Positions 1-6,728 of a DNA stretch of 9,053 nucleotides are shown piece after piece. Source of the DNA: an uncultured Clostridia bacterium (lineage in GTDB: Bacteria; Bacillota; Clostridia; Christensenellales; Pumilibacteraceae); contig CAKQVV010000065.1 of assembly GCA_934277845.1 (NCBI GenBank), positions 1 through 9,053 on the forward strand, in the 5' to 3' direction. The notes under the pieces are model-generated. The model searched no databases, was not told where the DNA came from, and was given only the letters and a program-made list of their open reading frames with translations. How positions within the stretch are numbered: the stretch's first letter is position 1; each line of letters opens with the position of its first letter. Both the position numbers and the translations under genes were made by a program.

Positions 1-595
1 TGTTTACGGTGAGCGATTTCGTCACATCGCCGTAGGTGCAGTAAACCTTGTAAATACCCGTCTTTTTCTCGACTTCCGAATAGTCGACCATGTCGTCGGT
101 TACTTTTACGATTTCGCCTTTTGCGGAATTTCTGTAATCGACGATCTTGAAACGGCTTTTTATTCTCGTTTTGAATTCGTCCCAGTCCTCGTCGCGGCAG
201 TTTTCCACCGGTCCGAGCGGCGTGGTGATCTTGATTCTGGACGTGACGTAAACGACGAGTTCGGCGCTTGCGTTCTGAAAAGTACAGGTCACACGGTATG
301 AACCCTCCTTTGCGACAACCTTGGTTGCGTCGATATATTCGGGTTTTACCTCCAGTAAATTGCCGTCGGCGTTGATTGCGAAATACTGCGTATAATCATA
401 GCCGTCGACCTCTTCGCTCGGCACACTGATTCCTCTTGTTCCGTAGTCGCCCTTTAAGTAGACTTCTACCGCCTTATAGTCCGAAGAGGGCTCCGGTTTT
501 TCCTCGGAGTCCTCTTTAGGTCCACAAGAAGCAAGAGAAAAAACCGACAGCAAAGCGATAACGAGTATAAATATTGTAGTTATCCGTTTTTTCAT
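1..595 (-). CDS. Ig-like domain lipoprotein, 3' end beyond window
   Basis: An open frame of 198 codons starts with ATG at 593-595 and runs off the left edge without a stop, so the protein is longer than seen. The N-terminus is a lipoprotein signal peptide: a KKR basic start, a hydrophobic stretch at about residues 5-20, and the lipobox LASC with the lipidated Cys at residue 24, then an acidic Glu/Pro/Ser linker at about 26-39. Two tandem Ig-like modules follow, about 41-118 and 120-198. Each ends in the pattern 'G-x-Y-x-V-x-C-T-(F/Y)' and a closing beta strand (SYRVTCTF, IYKVYCTY), resembling Big_3-type bacterial Ig domains. It carries Cys 104, 133 and 186 after the lipid Cys. The site AGAGAGGA at 600-607 lies about 5 bases before the ATG and supports this start. 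The gene lies 39 bp after the 919-residue lipoprotein gene with no terminator seen, so it is probably co-transcribed. Function is unknown; a surface-exposed binding or spacer role is inferred from the Ig folds. Confidence 0.88.
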   Translation of the reverse strand, partial: MKKRITTIFILVIALLSVFSLASCGPKEDSEEKPEPSSDYKAVEVYLKGDYGTRGISVPSEEVDGYDYTQYFAINADGNLLEVKPEYIDATKVVAKEGSYRVTCTFQNASAELVVYVTSRIKITTPLGPVENCRDEDWDEFKTRIKSRFKIVDYRNSAKGEIVKVTDDMVDYSEVEKKTGIYKVYCTYGDVTKSLTVN

Positions 596-599
596 AGCT

Positions 600-607
600 T
601 CCTCTCT
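600..607 (-). promoter_or_regulatory. Ribosome binding site of the left-edge lipoprotein gene
   Basis: The minus strand reads AGAGAGGA here. The GAGAGG core sits 5 bases before the ATG at 593-595. It decides the start of a gene whose 3' end is missing from the window. Confidence 0.75.
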
Positions 608-634
608 ATTGTTCTTACCTTTTCGTTCACGCGA

Positions 635-3394
635 TTACTTGCTTGCCTTGTACTCGCCGTACTTGTAGAAAGTAATCCAGAAAAATCTCGTGTTGTTGTT
701 TTCGATCTTGATCTGCAATCCGGCTCCTTCGTTTTCGAACACGACGATGTATCTGCCGCTGTTCATGGTGCCTTCGCTGTTGCCGTGATCAACCTTGTAC
801 CCGAGTTGCGCAAGCGCAAGACTGATCGCGTCCATCTTCTCTTTCAGATCGGTGATCTTGCTGTTCTCGTCGTAATTGTCGCTGGAAGCATTGAGTTGCA
901 GCGTGTAACGAATCGTTTCGTTGCCGTCCTTGTCGGTGCCGACTCTGGTGTAATTGCCCCACGGTCCGCTGAGATTATCGTCGAAGATCTCGCTGAAAAT
1001 GCCGGGTGCGGGCACGTTTGCGGCGATGTCCGCGCCGAACAGTCCTACGAGCGCAGCCTGACCGCCGAGAGTAGCAGAGTCAAACTTCGTGGTGCCGTCT
1101 TCGTTTTTGCCGGCGGAAACATAGGTCTGAACGGAAGTATAATCGCTCCAGGACTGGGGGATCACTCTTGCAACGTACTTGTCGAAGGTGCCTTCGGGAA
1201 GCGTTGCGGTGCCGACGTTGGTGTAGATGGTTTCATACGCGCCGCCGTAAATGCCGATGATGTCGTAAGCGAACTTGACGTTGGAAATCGTCTTGGTCTT
1301 TTCGTCAACGGTGACGAGGAACGCAGTGCCGGTGCTGCCGACTGCGTAACGAGCGAAATCGCCGAGCGTAAGCGCGTAGGCAACGTCCGAAATGATTGCG
1401 GAGTCGCGGAGCGAGAACGTGTACTTGAAACCGTCGGTCATATTGCCGGTCATGCTGTAAAACTCGAAGATCTCGGGGACAACGTCGAAGTCGGGCATCA
1501 AAGAACGAATGTTACCGGTCTTTTTCTGTTTGCCTTTGAGCGCCTTGATGTCGAGGCTGTACTCGAACACGTCGTAGGTACCGTCGGTGTTCTGCTTGTA
1601 TCCGGACGGATCGGTACGATAGAGATAATCGTCCATGCCGTATTCGTACTTCATCGTCTTGTTGATAAGGATCGCGTCGGAAGTGACTACGCCGAGATAT
1701 CCGATATCGCCGGAAGTAGATCTGTAGTAGTAGGGTTTGATCTTACCGTCGTAAACGCCCTGGGTGCCGGTCGAACCGCCGGTGCTGCCGGTGCTGCCGG
1801 TGCTTTCGCCGGTCGATCCGCTGATGTCGTAATCGTTGGGATCGAGCGACGGGCTGTAAAGGTTGTTTTCAACGGTCTTGAACGCATAGGAGTCCATCGT
1901 CTTTGCTTTTTCGATCGCTTCGCCGAGAACGTCATACATACCCGCGACCATAGCGTTGCTTTTGTCGATGACGTAAGGCGCAGGATCGGCGACTTCGGTC
2001 GTGCCGATACCGGTGAAGTACATGGTTGCGGTGGTGTAATAGTAACCTATGATAGTTTCGGTTGCATTGCCGTCGCCGTCGGTTTCGTAAATGGGGTTCG
2101 GATAAGTATTCGCTTCGATTCTGTCGATAGCGTTTTCTTCCGCGTTAAGATAAACATAGAAATCGTAGAACTGTTCTTCCACCGCCGGGTTCATAGACCA
2201 GGAGATGTACTTTAAGAGATAATCGTCCGCGCTCGGAACGTAATAGTTCGTCCAGGTGTTCTTGTCGAGTTGATAGGTTCCGTACTCGGCGTCGTAACGG
2301 TATGCTTCCATATCGTCGTCGTACTTGAACTTCGTGACCTGGTTTGCGATGTCTTCGAGGTGGTTCCAGTAGTGCTGACTGCTCCATTTAAGCGGAACGC
2401 TGTCGCTGTCTTTCATGACCTTGGTGGCGGCTACGTTGTTCTTGTTGACGTATGCTTCCAGAACGGTATCGTTTTCGCCGAGTTTGTAAATAACGGACTG
2501 AACGTTTTTAGCGTCGCCCTGCTTGTTCCATGAGCCCGACCATGCCGCCGCGACGGTATCGCCGTCGGCATCGAGCGTTCTGGACATTTTGATCGTGTAG
2601 TCATAGGTCGTTTTGGTCGCCATGTACACGTCGGTGAACGATCCGGAAACGGTGATATTGTCGTTTGCGATCGCGCGGATCATACCGGAAGTAAGTTTAC
2701 CGGACTGAGCTTCGATGCTTTCGGACTTGACGTTGATGGTCGTGGATTTCTTTGCCGCGGGATTGGCGTTCGGAACGACCGTGACGGTTACGTCGGTTGC
2801 CGCGGAAACGCTGCCCGTAACGGTAAGATAACCTGTCGTTTCGTCATACGCGATGAGATCCGGGGCTCCGATTTCTACCGTATAGCCATTGTCGTCGCCA
2901 ACGGTGGTGGTCACTTCTACTTCGAGTTTAAGCGCTCCGCCCGGACGAAGGACACGGGATTCCTTTTTTGTGTTATCGGGTTTTACCGTCTTGACCGAAA
3001 CGGTCACGTCTTCGAGCACGGGCGCGACGTTGGCTTTGACCGTAATGACCTTGCTCGCCTTGACGTTTTCGTCCGCTTTGGAAATCGCGGTAACGGTTAC
3101 GCTGACGTTCTTGTCGGTGTCGGCAATAACGGTAAGTTTGTTGTTCTCGAGTTTGACAAGTTCATCGTGATCCGTCGTAAGCGTATAGTCCTTATTCTCG
3201 GAGTTGGTCACGGAAACCGCGAAAACGATGCTTTCGTCGCTCACGCCTCCGATGATCGAATACGCACTTGCAGACAAATCGATTGCCACCTGCGTGTTCG
3301 TCGCCTCCGGTCCGCATGCAACCATGCCGACGGATAACGCGCAAACAAGAAGAAGCGCAAGCGTTGTTCTGATCGATTTTGCAATGTTCTTCAT
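635..3394 (-). CDS. Large Ig-domain lipoprotein with paralogous beta-rich module
   Basis: This is a complete 919-residue protein, ATG at 3392-3394 and TAA at 635-637. A lipoprotein signal peptide ends in GMVAC with Cys 27. Two Ig-like (Big_2-like) domains follow at about 36-122 and 127-225; both close with strands such as SKVITVKA and STTINVKS. From about 233 ('LTSGMIRAIA') to 919 it parallels the 794-residue neighbour: a first beta-rich repeat (about 233-480), a helical segment (484-500), a Ser/Thr/Gly linker (525-545), a second beta-rich repeat (about 548-740), the shared motif 'IPQSWSDY' (745-752), and an alpha/beta end domain with a helix at 849-865 ('ISLALAQLGYK'). The paired strands 'FLVTVDEKTKTISNVKFAY' are reminiscent of LolA/LppX-like folds, which is only an inference. 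No catalytic motif is visible. It is predicted to be anchored outside the cytoplasmic membrane and may bind a ligand. It probably starts a transcription unit from the upstream 343-bp gap. Confidence 0.9.
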   Translation of the reverse strand: MKNIAKSIRTTLALLLVCALSVGMVACGPEATNTQVAIDLSASAYSIIGGVSDESIVFAVSVTNSENKDYTLTTDHDELVKLENNKLTVIADTDKNVSVTVTAISKADENVKASKVITVKANVAPVLEDVTVSVKTVKPDNTKKESRVLRPGGALKLEVEVTTTVGDDNGYTVEIGAPDLIAYDETTGYLTVTGSVSAATDVTVTVVPNANPAAKKSTTINVKSESIEAQSGKLTSGMIRAIANDNITVSGSFTDVYMATKTTYDYTIKMSRTLDADGDTVAAAWSGSWNKQGDAKNVQSVIYKLGENDTVLEAYVNKNNVAATKVMKDSDSVPLKWSSQHYWNHLEDIANQVTKFKYDDDMEAYRYDAEYGTYQLDKNTWTNYYVPSADDYLLKYISWSMNPAVEEQFYDFYVYLNAEENAIDRIEANTYPNPIYETDGDGNATETIIGYYYTTATMYFTGIGTTEVADPAPYVIDKSNAMVAGMYDVLGEAIEKAKTMDSYAFKTVENNLYSPSLDPNDYDISGSTGESTGSTGSTGGSTGTQGVYDGKIKPYYYRSTSGDIGYLGVVTSDAILINKTMKYEYGMDDYLYRTDPSGYKQNTDGTYDVFEYSLDIKALKGKQKKTGNIRSLMPDFDVVPEIFEFYSMTGNMTDGFKYTFSLRDSAIISDVAYALTLGDFARYAVGSTGTAFLVTVDEKTKTISNVKFAYDIIGIYGGAYETIYTNVGTATLPEGTFDKYVARVIPQSWSDYTSVQTYVSAGKNEDGTTKFDSATLGGQAALVGLFGADIAANVPAPGIFSEIFDDNLSGPWGNYTRVGTDKDGNETIRYTLQLNASSDNYDENSKITDLKEKMDAISLALAQLGYKVDHGNSEGTMNSGRYIVVFENEGAGLQIKIENNNTRFFWITFYKYGEYKASK
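1778..1804 (-). repeat. 9-bp tandem repeat encoding Ser-Thr-Gly linker
   Basis: Three perfect head-to-tail copies of gccggtgct (plus strand) at 1778-1786, 1787-1795 and 1796-1804 encode Ser-Thr-Gly three times in the 919-residue lipoprotein. Imperfect units flank them, so the coded linker spans about 1760-1822 (residues 525-545). The unit length is a multiple of three, so gain or loss of copies would keep frame and change only linker length. Confidence 0.9.
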
Positions 3395-3405
3395 AATGTC
3401 TACCG

Positions 3406-3412
3406 TCCTTTT
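3406..3412 (-). promoter_or_regulatory. Ribosome binding site of the 919-residue lipoprotein gene
   Basis: The minus strand reads AAAAGGA, 11 bases before the ATG at 3392-3394. Spacing is longer than ideal and the core is shorter than at the other genes, so translation may be weaker. No other in-frame start gives an intact signal peptide. Confidence 0.55.
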
Positions 3413-3456
3413 AATATTTCAAAAAAATTTTGATCGTGTTTGTCCGCGTTTTTTTC

Positions 3457-3474
3457 GGCGGTTCGCGTTCCGCC
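3457..3474 (-). other. GC-rich hairpin in leader
   Basis: On the minus strand GGCGG (3470-3474) pairs with CCGCC (3457-3461) around an 8-base loop. On the minus-strand transcript an A-run follows it rather than a T-run, so it is not an intrinsic terminator in that direction. On the plus strand the T-run precedes the stem, so it is not one there either. It would sit in the untranslated leader about 60 bases before the ATG. Confidence 0.45.
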
Positions 3475-3588
3475 CTGCCCTGCCGCCGCTTTTGCGCGGG
3501 AGCCGGTAAAAAAATCATTCCGCGCCGCTTTATCCCGACAAAGCAAGCATGCCGATAATGCGGCGTAAGAATATTTTTTATGTATGAA

Positions 3589-3618
3589 ATTATAAACCCG
3601 TTTTTGCTTAAAAAGCAA
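3589..3618 (-). promoter_or_regulatory. Candidate sigma-A promoter
   Basis: Minus strand: a -10 box TATAAT (3589-3594, perfect consensus) and a -35 box TTGCTT (3613-3618, three of six matches to TTGACA) with an 18-base spacer. It would start transcription near 3582, leaving a leader of roughly 190 bases before the 919-residue lipoprotein gene. It is the best match in the gap. The weak -35 suggests low basal strength or activator dependence; this is inferred from sequence only. Confidence 0.5.
3604..3618. repeat. Perfect inverted repeat overlapping the -35 box
   Basis: The minus strand reads TTGCTT-TTT-AAGCAA, two perfect 6-base arms around a 3-base centre. One arm is the proposed -35 hexamer. 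The position suits an operator bound by a dimeric regulator, but with A/T-rich arms a chance palindrome is possible. It lacks a downstream T-run on the minus strand, so it is not a good terminator there. Confidence 0.45.
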
Positions 3619-3737
3619 GCGATTCCGCGAAATTTACTCAATTTTCACTTTCTTTCACAAAAGTACCGTTACGGATTTTTACTTTGATTGACAAAAGTGA
3701 TTTTCGGGCAAATTCCGCGACCGCTTTTCCGACTTTT

Positions 3738-6122
3738 TTACTTGGTTTCGGTGTAAACGTAGATGTTGAGATCGAGCGAACTGTCGACGGGTACTATTAC
3801 GATATTATTGTCCGCATGTCTGTACTCGCCGTAAACGTTCGGGATGTAACCGAGCGATTTGAGGTACGCGTCGATCTTGTCGAGCGAGGACTGAATCGTA
3901 TAGTCGATGTCGAGCGGTACGTCGTAGTAGAACAGCAACGCGCGCTTTGGCGACTGTCCGCTGCCGGTAGGTCTGTAATAAGTAGGCATACCGAAGCCGT
4001 AGGTATCGCCGAGGCAACTTTCCGCGCCGAAGAACGGAACTTCCGCGTTTGTGCCGCTGATGGGCGTGCCGTTGTTCTCGAAGTACTCGGGAATATACTC
4101 GGACGCTTTGTGGTAAACGTCGTTATTATCGACGGTGACAACGATATTCAGTTCTTCCCACGAAGCCGGGAGTTGCCGGACGGCGATTGCGTCGATTTTC
4201 GCGGAAACTTCGGGGGCGATTACCGCATTGTCGGCATCGTTGATATCGGTGTACTCGATCAGCATCACGCCGTACATGTAACTGACGTCGTAAAAGAAAC
4301 CCGCGCCTGCGATAACGCCGTCTTTGCTGACGGTAACGAACGGTTTGAACTCGACGTTGTTGACATAGCCTTTGGTGGCAAAGATGCCGTAAAGCGCGAT
4401 GTCGTTGCCGATGCCTTTGTAGAAGGTGGTAGCGACGGAATACATGTTGTCGTCGACATAATAGGTGGTCGAGCCGTCGGTTTCGTCGATCGCATAACTT
4501 GTGAAGATCGCTTCGCTGAACGCGAACGAAGGTTTAGCGTTCCTGAAGTCGCCGGTGAACGCGCGCGACGCGGCAAACGAAACGGTTTCTTCTTCCCCGT
4601 TCTTAACTTTGGTGCCGTAATAAGAATTATAAAGGTTGTCGTTTATCTTGCGGTAACCATACTGCGTATCGCGATAAATACGCTCTTCGGTGCTGGAACC
4701 CTGGCGGAGAATATCGTACTCGCGGAAGTAGCACTTGTCGGGAGTAACGGTTTCTTCATAGCCTTCGGTCACGTTGAGCGTGGACGTGAGGTTGGACTGC
4801 TGAACGTGAGTGATACGGATGTTATAGCGTTCCGCGTTTCTTGCGTTGTCGACCGCGTCGTGAAGTTTTTTGAGTACTGCGTATTCGTCGGAATCTGCCG
4901 CATACTCGTCATAGTTTTTGTACTTGCCGATGGTGGGAACTTTCACGTTCTCGCCGGCGTCTATGACGGCATATAATCTCGGCTCGGTAATGTAGCCCTG
5001 CGCCATGTTGAGATCGTCGGCGGCAAGCGAATAAATACCCATGATTTCGCCGTCCTCGATAATGAGTTCGAGCGTCTGCGCTTCGAGCGTATACGGGTTG
5101 GCCGCGGCAGCCATGTGCTGAACGGTGCGATCGCTCTCGCCCTTGACGATATATTCGTAACGCCAGTCGGTTTCGTTGAAACGGAAGTCGTCCACGGTAA
5201 GTCCCACGAAACTGTTATAAAACCCGGAATCTTCCCACGAAAGCGCATTACCGCGATCGTCCTTCATCGTGTAGTTCTGCTCTTCGTTCATGAGGTTGAC
5301 GCCGACCTGCGTAGCCGTGCCGTTGACGTTACGGCAGAAGATACGCTGGCTTACGCCTACCGACATGTTGAGATATTCGGCAAACCAGTCGTTTCCGTTC
5401 ATAGCGGTTCTGATCTGGGACGTATGCGTCGAATTGAACTTACCTTTCGACCCGAGTCTGTTTTCGTAAACGTCGAGACGGACAAAACCCTCGAACGCAA
5501 CGGTATTTTTTGCAACCGCGTCGAGCATATCCTGGGTAAGCGCGGGTTTGGCGACTACGGTGAGCACCGTTTCGGCACGCGCGCTCTTGTCGATCTTCGC
5601 GGCTGCGACAATTGTAACAAGTTTGTCGCCGGTTACTTCCTTCGCCTCGAGTACGCCGTTTTCGTCGATGCTGACTACGTCGGCTCCGCGGGTAACCGTC
5701 CACTCTACTTTATCGGTACGTTCGCCGTCGACATAGGCTTCGAGTTGTATTTTTCTGCCGCTCTTTACGTTGTCCGGGGCTTTGATCGCAACCGTGTGTT
5801 CGGAAACGGGTTTTGCCGTGAACGTCACTTCCGCAGGTTCGGACTTTTTATATCCGTCGGCGGTCGCGCAAACCGCGACGGTGCTGTCGACGGAAGTATC
5901 GGTCAACTGATACTGCGTTCCGGCAGCGGTGTATTCCGTGCCGTTTACCGTGACGGAATATCCGGTGGCGTTTTCAACCGCATTCCAGGTGACGAGTCCT
6001 TCGTCGGACACGGCAATGCCGACGGGCGTCGCAAGTTGTTGCTTCTCTTCGCCGCAGGAAACCGCGAGCGAAAGAGTGAGCACCGCGACGAGTAAAACGC
6101 TGATTATTTTTCTGAGTTTCAT
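3738..6122 (-). CDS. Fn3/Ig-domain lipoprotein with beta-rich module
   Basis: This is a complete 794-residue protein, ATG at 6120-6122 and TAA at 3738-3740. The signal peptide has a KLRK start, a hydrophobic core and lipobox LAVSC with Cys 23. Residues about 31-105 look like a fibronectin type III-like domain (strand 'LVTWNAVENATGYSVTVNG' with the typical Trp and Tyr). Residues about 110-192 look like a Big_2-type Ig domain ('VEWTVTRGADVVSIDENG'). From 'LTQDMLDAVA' (196) on, it matches the 919-residue paralogue: a first beta-rich repeat to about 395, a helix at 413-430, a second repeat at about 433-650, motif 'LPASWEEL' (651-658), and an end domain with helix 'SSLDKIDAYLKSLGY'. It is rich in Tyr and Asn, which is common in extracellular binding surfaces. 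No enzymatic motif is seen. It follows the 192-residue lipoprotein gene by 13 bp, with a coupled ribosome site, so both are in one operon. Surface ligand binding is inferred, not shown. Confidence 0.9.
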   Translation of the reverse strand: MKLRKIISVLLVAVLTLSLAVSCGEEKQQLATPVGIAVSDEGLVTWNAVENATGYSVTVNGTEYTAAGTQYQLTDTSVDSTVAVCATADGYKKSEPAEVTFTAKPVSEHTVAIKAPDNVKSGRKIQLEAYVDGERTDKVEWTVTRGADVVSIDENGVLEAKEVTGDKLVTIVAAAKIDKSARAETVLTVVAKPALTQDMLDAVAKNTVAFEGFVRLDVYENRLGSKGKFNSTHTSQIRTAMNGNDWFAEYLNMSVGVSQRIFCRNVNGTATQVGVNLMNEEQNYTMKDDRGNALSWEDSGFYNSFVGLTVDDFRFNETDWRYEYIVKGESDRTVQHMAAAANPYTLEAQTLELIIEDGEIMGIYSLAADDLNMAQGYITEPRLYAVIDAGENVKVPTIGKYKNYDEYAADSDEYAVLKKLHDAVDNARNAERYNIRITHVQQSNLTSTLNVTEGYEETVTPDKCYFREYDILRQGSSTEERIYRDTQYGYRKINDNLYNSYYGTKVKNGEEETVSFAASRAFTGDFRNAKPSFAFSEAIFTSYAIDETDGSTTYYVDDNMYSVATTFYKGIGNDIALYGIFATKGYVNNVEFKPFVTVSKDGVIAGAGFFYDVSYMYGVMLIEYTDINDADNAVIAPEVSAKIDAIAVRQLPASWEELNIVVTVDNNDVYHKASEYIPEYFENNGTPISGTNAEVPFFGAESCLGDTYGFGMPTYYRPTGSGQSPKRALLFYYDVPLDIDYTIQSSLDKIDAYLKSLGYIPNVYGEYRHADNNIVIVPVDSSLDLNIYVYTETK

Positions 6123-6130
6123 TTGCGTTC

Positions 6131-6137
6131 TCTCCTC
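6131..6137 (-). promoter_or_regulatory. Ribosome binding site overlapping upstream stop
   Basis: The minus strand reads GAGGAGA, 8 bases before the ATG at 6120-6122. Its first two bases are the last two of the TGA stop (6136-6138) of the 192-residue lipoprotein gene. This fits translational coupling within an operon. Confidence 0.8.
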
Positions 6138-6714
6138 AATATGCGTAAACGTAGGTTACTTCCGCGGTTCTGAGCGCGGAAGTAGTGAACGTGTATCTGA
6201 CAAGACTTATCTTGCCGCGCTCGAACCTGACGGTGAAGTTTACCGCGCCGAACACGGGTACGTCGCCGCCGATAAATTCCTTTATGTTTTCCGCGCCGCT
6301 GACCTCGCCGGTAAGTTCGCCGTTCGCTATCTTGTAACCGGAGTTGATAAGGCGGCTTTCGAGCTTGACGGCAACCATATCGGTCTTGTTTACCTTGCGG
6401 GTTTCGGCAGTCGTGGTTTCCTTGTTTTCGAAGGTCGCCGTGTCGATCGCCGTGACCGTTTCGGTAACTTCCGCTTCGGTGTCGGAAGAAAAAGCGTAAA
6501 CCGTTTCGGACGAATACACCGCGGTTTCTCCGTCATTGTAGACAACGGTAGCCGTAACGGTCCTGACCTTCTCCACCGACGAAGCGTAGGTTTTGTTCAT
6601 GCCGTCGATCGACTTGACGTCCGAGCAGGCAAACGCCGCAAGGACGGTTGCCAGCACGACCAGCGCGATCGCCGTTTTCTTTATTATGCTGTTGCGTAAA
6701 TTCTTCGTTTTCAC
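6136..6714 (-). CDS. Small lipoprotein, possibly LolA/LppX-like
   Basis: This is a complete 192-residue protein, GTG at 6712-6714 and TGA at 6136-6138. The GTG start is supported by a near-perfect ribosome site 6 bases upstream. The N-terminus has several basic residues, then a hydrophobic stretch (about 14-29) ending in AFAC with Cys 30; Phe at -2 makes the lipobox weaker than in its neighbours, but an exported lipoprotein remains the best reading. The mature part (about 40-192) alternates Thr/Val/Glu-rich beta strands ('VTATVVYNDGETAVY', 'VNFTVRFERGKISLVRYTF') and ends in 'VTYVYAY'. This order of paired strands with one short helical segment (about 143-148) resembles LolA/LppX-type half-barrels that carry hydrophobic ligands, but I cannot confirm the fold. 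It lies between the LRR protein and the 794-residue lipoprotein, coupled to both, so a shared surface complex is plausible. Confidence 0.85.
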   Translation of the reverse strand: MKTKNLRNSIIKKTAIALVVLATVLAAFACSDVKSIDGMNKTYASSVEKVRTVTATVVYNDGETAVYSSETVYAFSSDTEAEVTETVTAIDTATFENKETTTAETRKVNKTDMVAVKLESRLINSGYKIANGELTGEVSGAENIKEFIGGDVPVFGAVNFTVRFERGKISLVRYTFTTSALRTAEVTYVYAY

Positions 6715-6720
6715 TTTACG

Positions 6721-6728
6721 CCTCCTTA
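6721..6728 (-). promoter_or_regulatory. Ribosome binding site fixing a GTG start
   Basis: The minus strand reads TAAGGAGG: the stop codon TAA of the LRR gene (6726-6728) runs straight into GGAGG (6721-6725), 6 bases before the GTG at 6712-6714. It fixes the GTG as the start and indicates coupling to the upstream gene. Confidence 0.88.

Larger units (their letters stand above)
3395..3737 (-). promoter_or_regulatory. Intergenic region and probable leader of the 919-residue lipoprotein gene
   Basis: This is the only non-coding stretch above 300 bp. In minus-strand order it runs from the TAA of the 794-residue lipoprotein gene to the ATG of the 919-residue one. It is visibly more A/T-rich in its first half and G/C-rich near 3457-3500. 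It holds a candidate promoter (3589-3618), an inverted repeat overlapping its -35 box, a small GC-rich hairpin (3457-3474), three copies of ATTCCGCG on the plus strand (3517-3524, 3622-3629, 3712-3719) and two copies of ACAAAAGT (plus strand, 3656-3663 and 3691-3698). No convincing intrinsic terminator for the upstream gene was found, so some read-through is possible. Two short minus-strand frames here use TTG starts, have low-complexity basic products and are not credible genes. Confidence 0.6.

Noticed and set aside
785..2215. Long plus-strand open frame (476 codons) antisense to the 919-residue lipoprotein gene
   Set aside because: It mirrors the codon use of the minus gene, which largely avoids the sense codons TTA, CTA and TCA. 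The product is Val/Arg/Gly-rich without any domain, signal or ribosome site, while the minus frame has a clear signal peptide and Ig domains.
3456..3474. Intrinsic terminator between the two lipoprotein genes
   Set aside because: The GC-rich stem is there but an A-run, not a T-run, follows it on the transcribed strand, and it would lie downstream of the proposed promoter.
3400..3641. Two short minus-strand frames (72 and 76 codons) in the intergenic gap
   Set aside because: Both need a TTG start, lack a good ribosome site, overlap each other and the proposed promoter and leader, and code for low-complexity basic products.
3686..3693. TTGACA on the plus strand (3688-3693) as a promoter
   Set aside because: No suitable -10 box was seen at the right distance and no plus-strand gene follows.
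3684..4976. Plus-strand open frame of 430 codons, and others at 5115-6095 and 5929-6699
   Set aside because: They are antisense shadows of the lipoprotein genes, with arginine- and valine-rich products and no recognisable domains.
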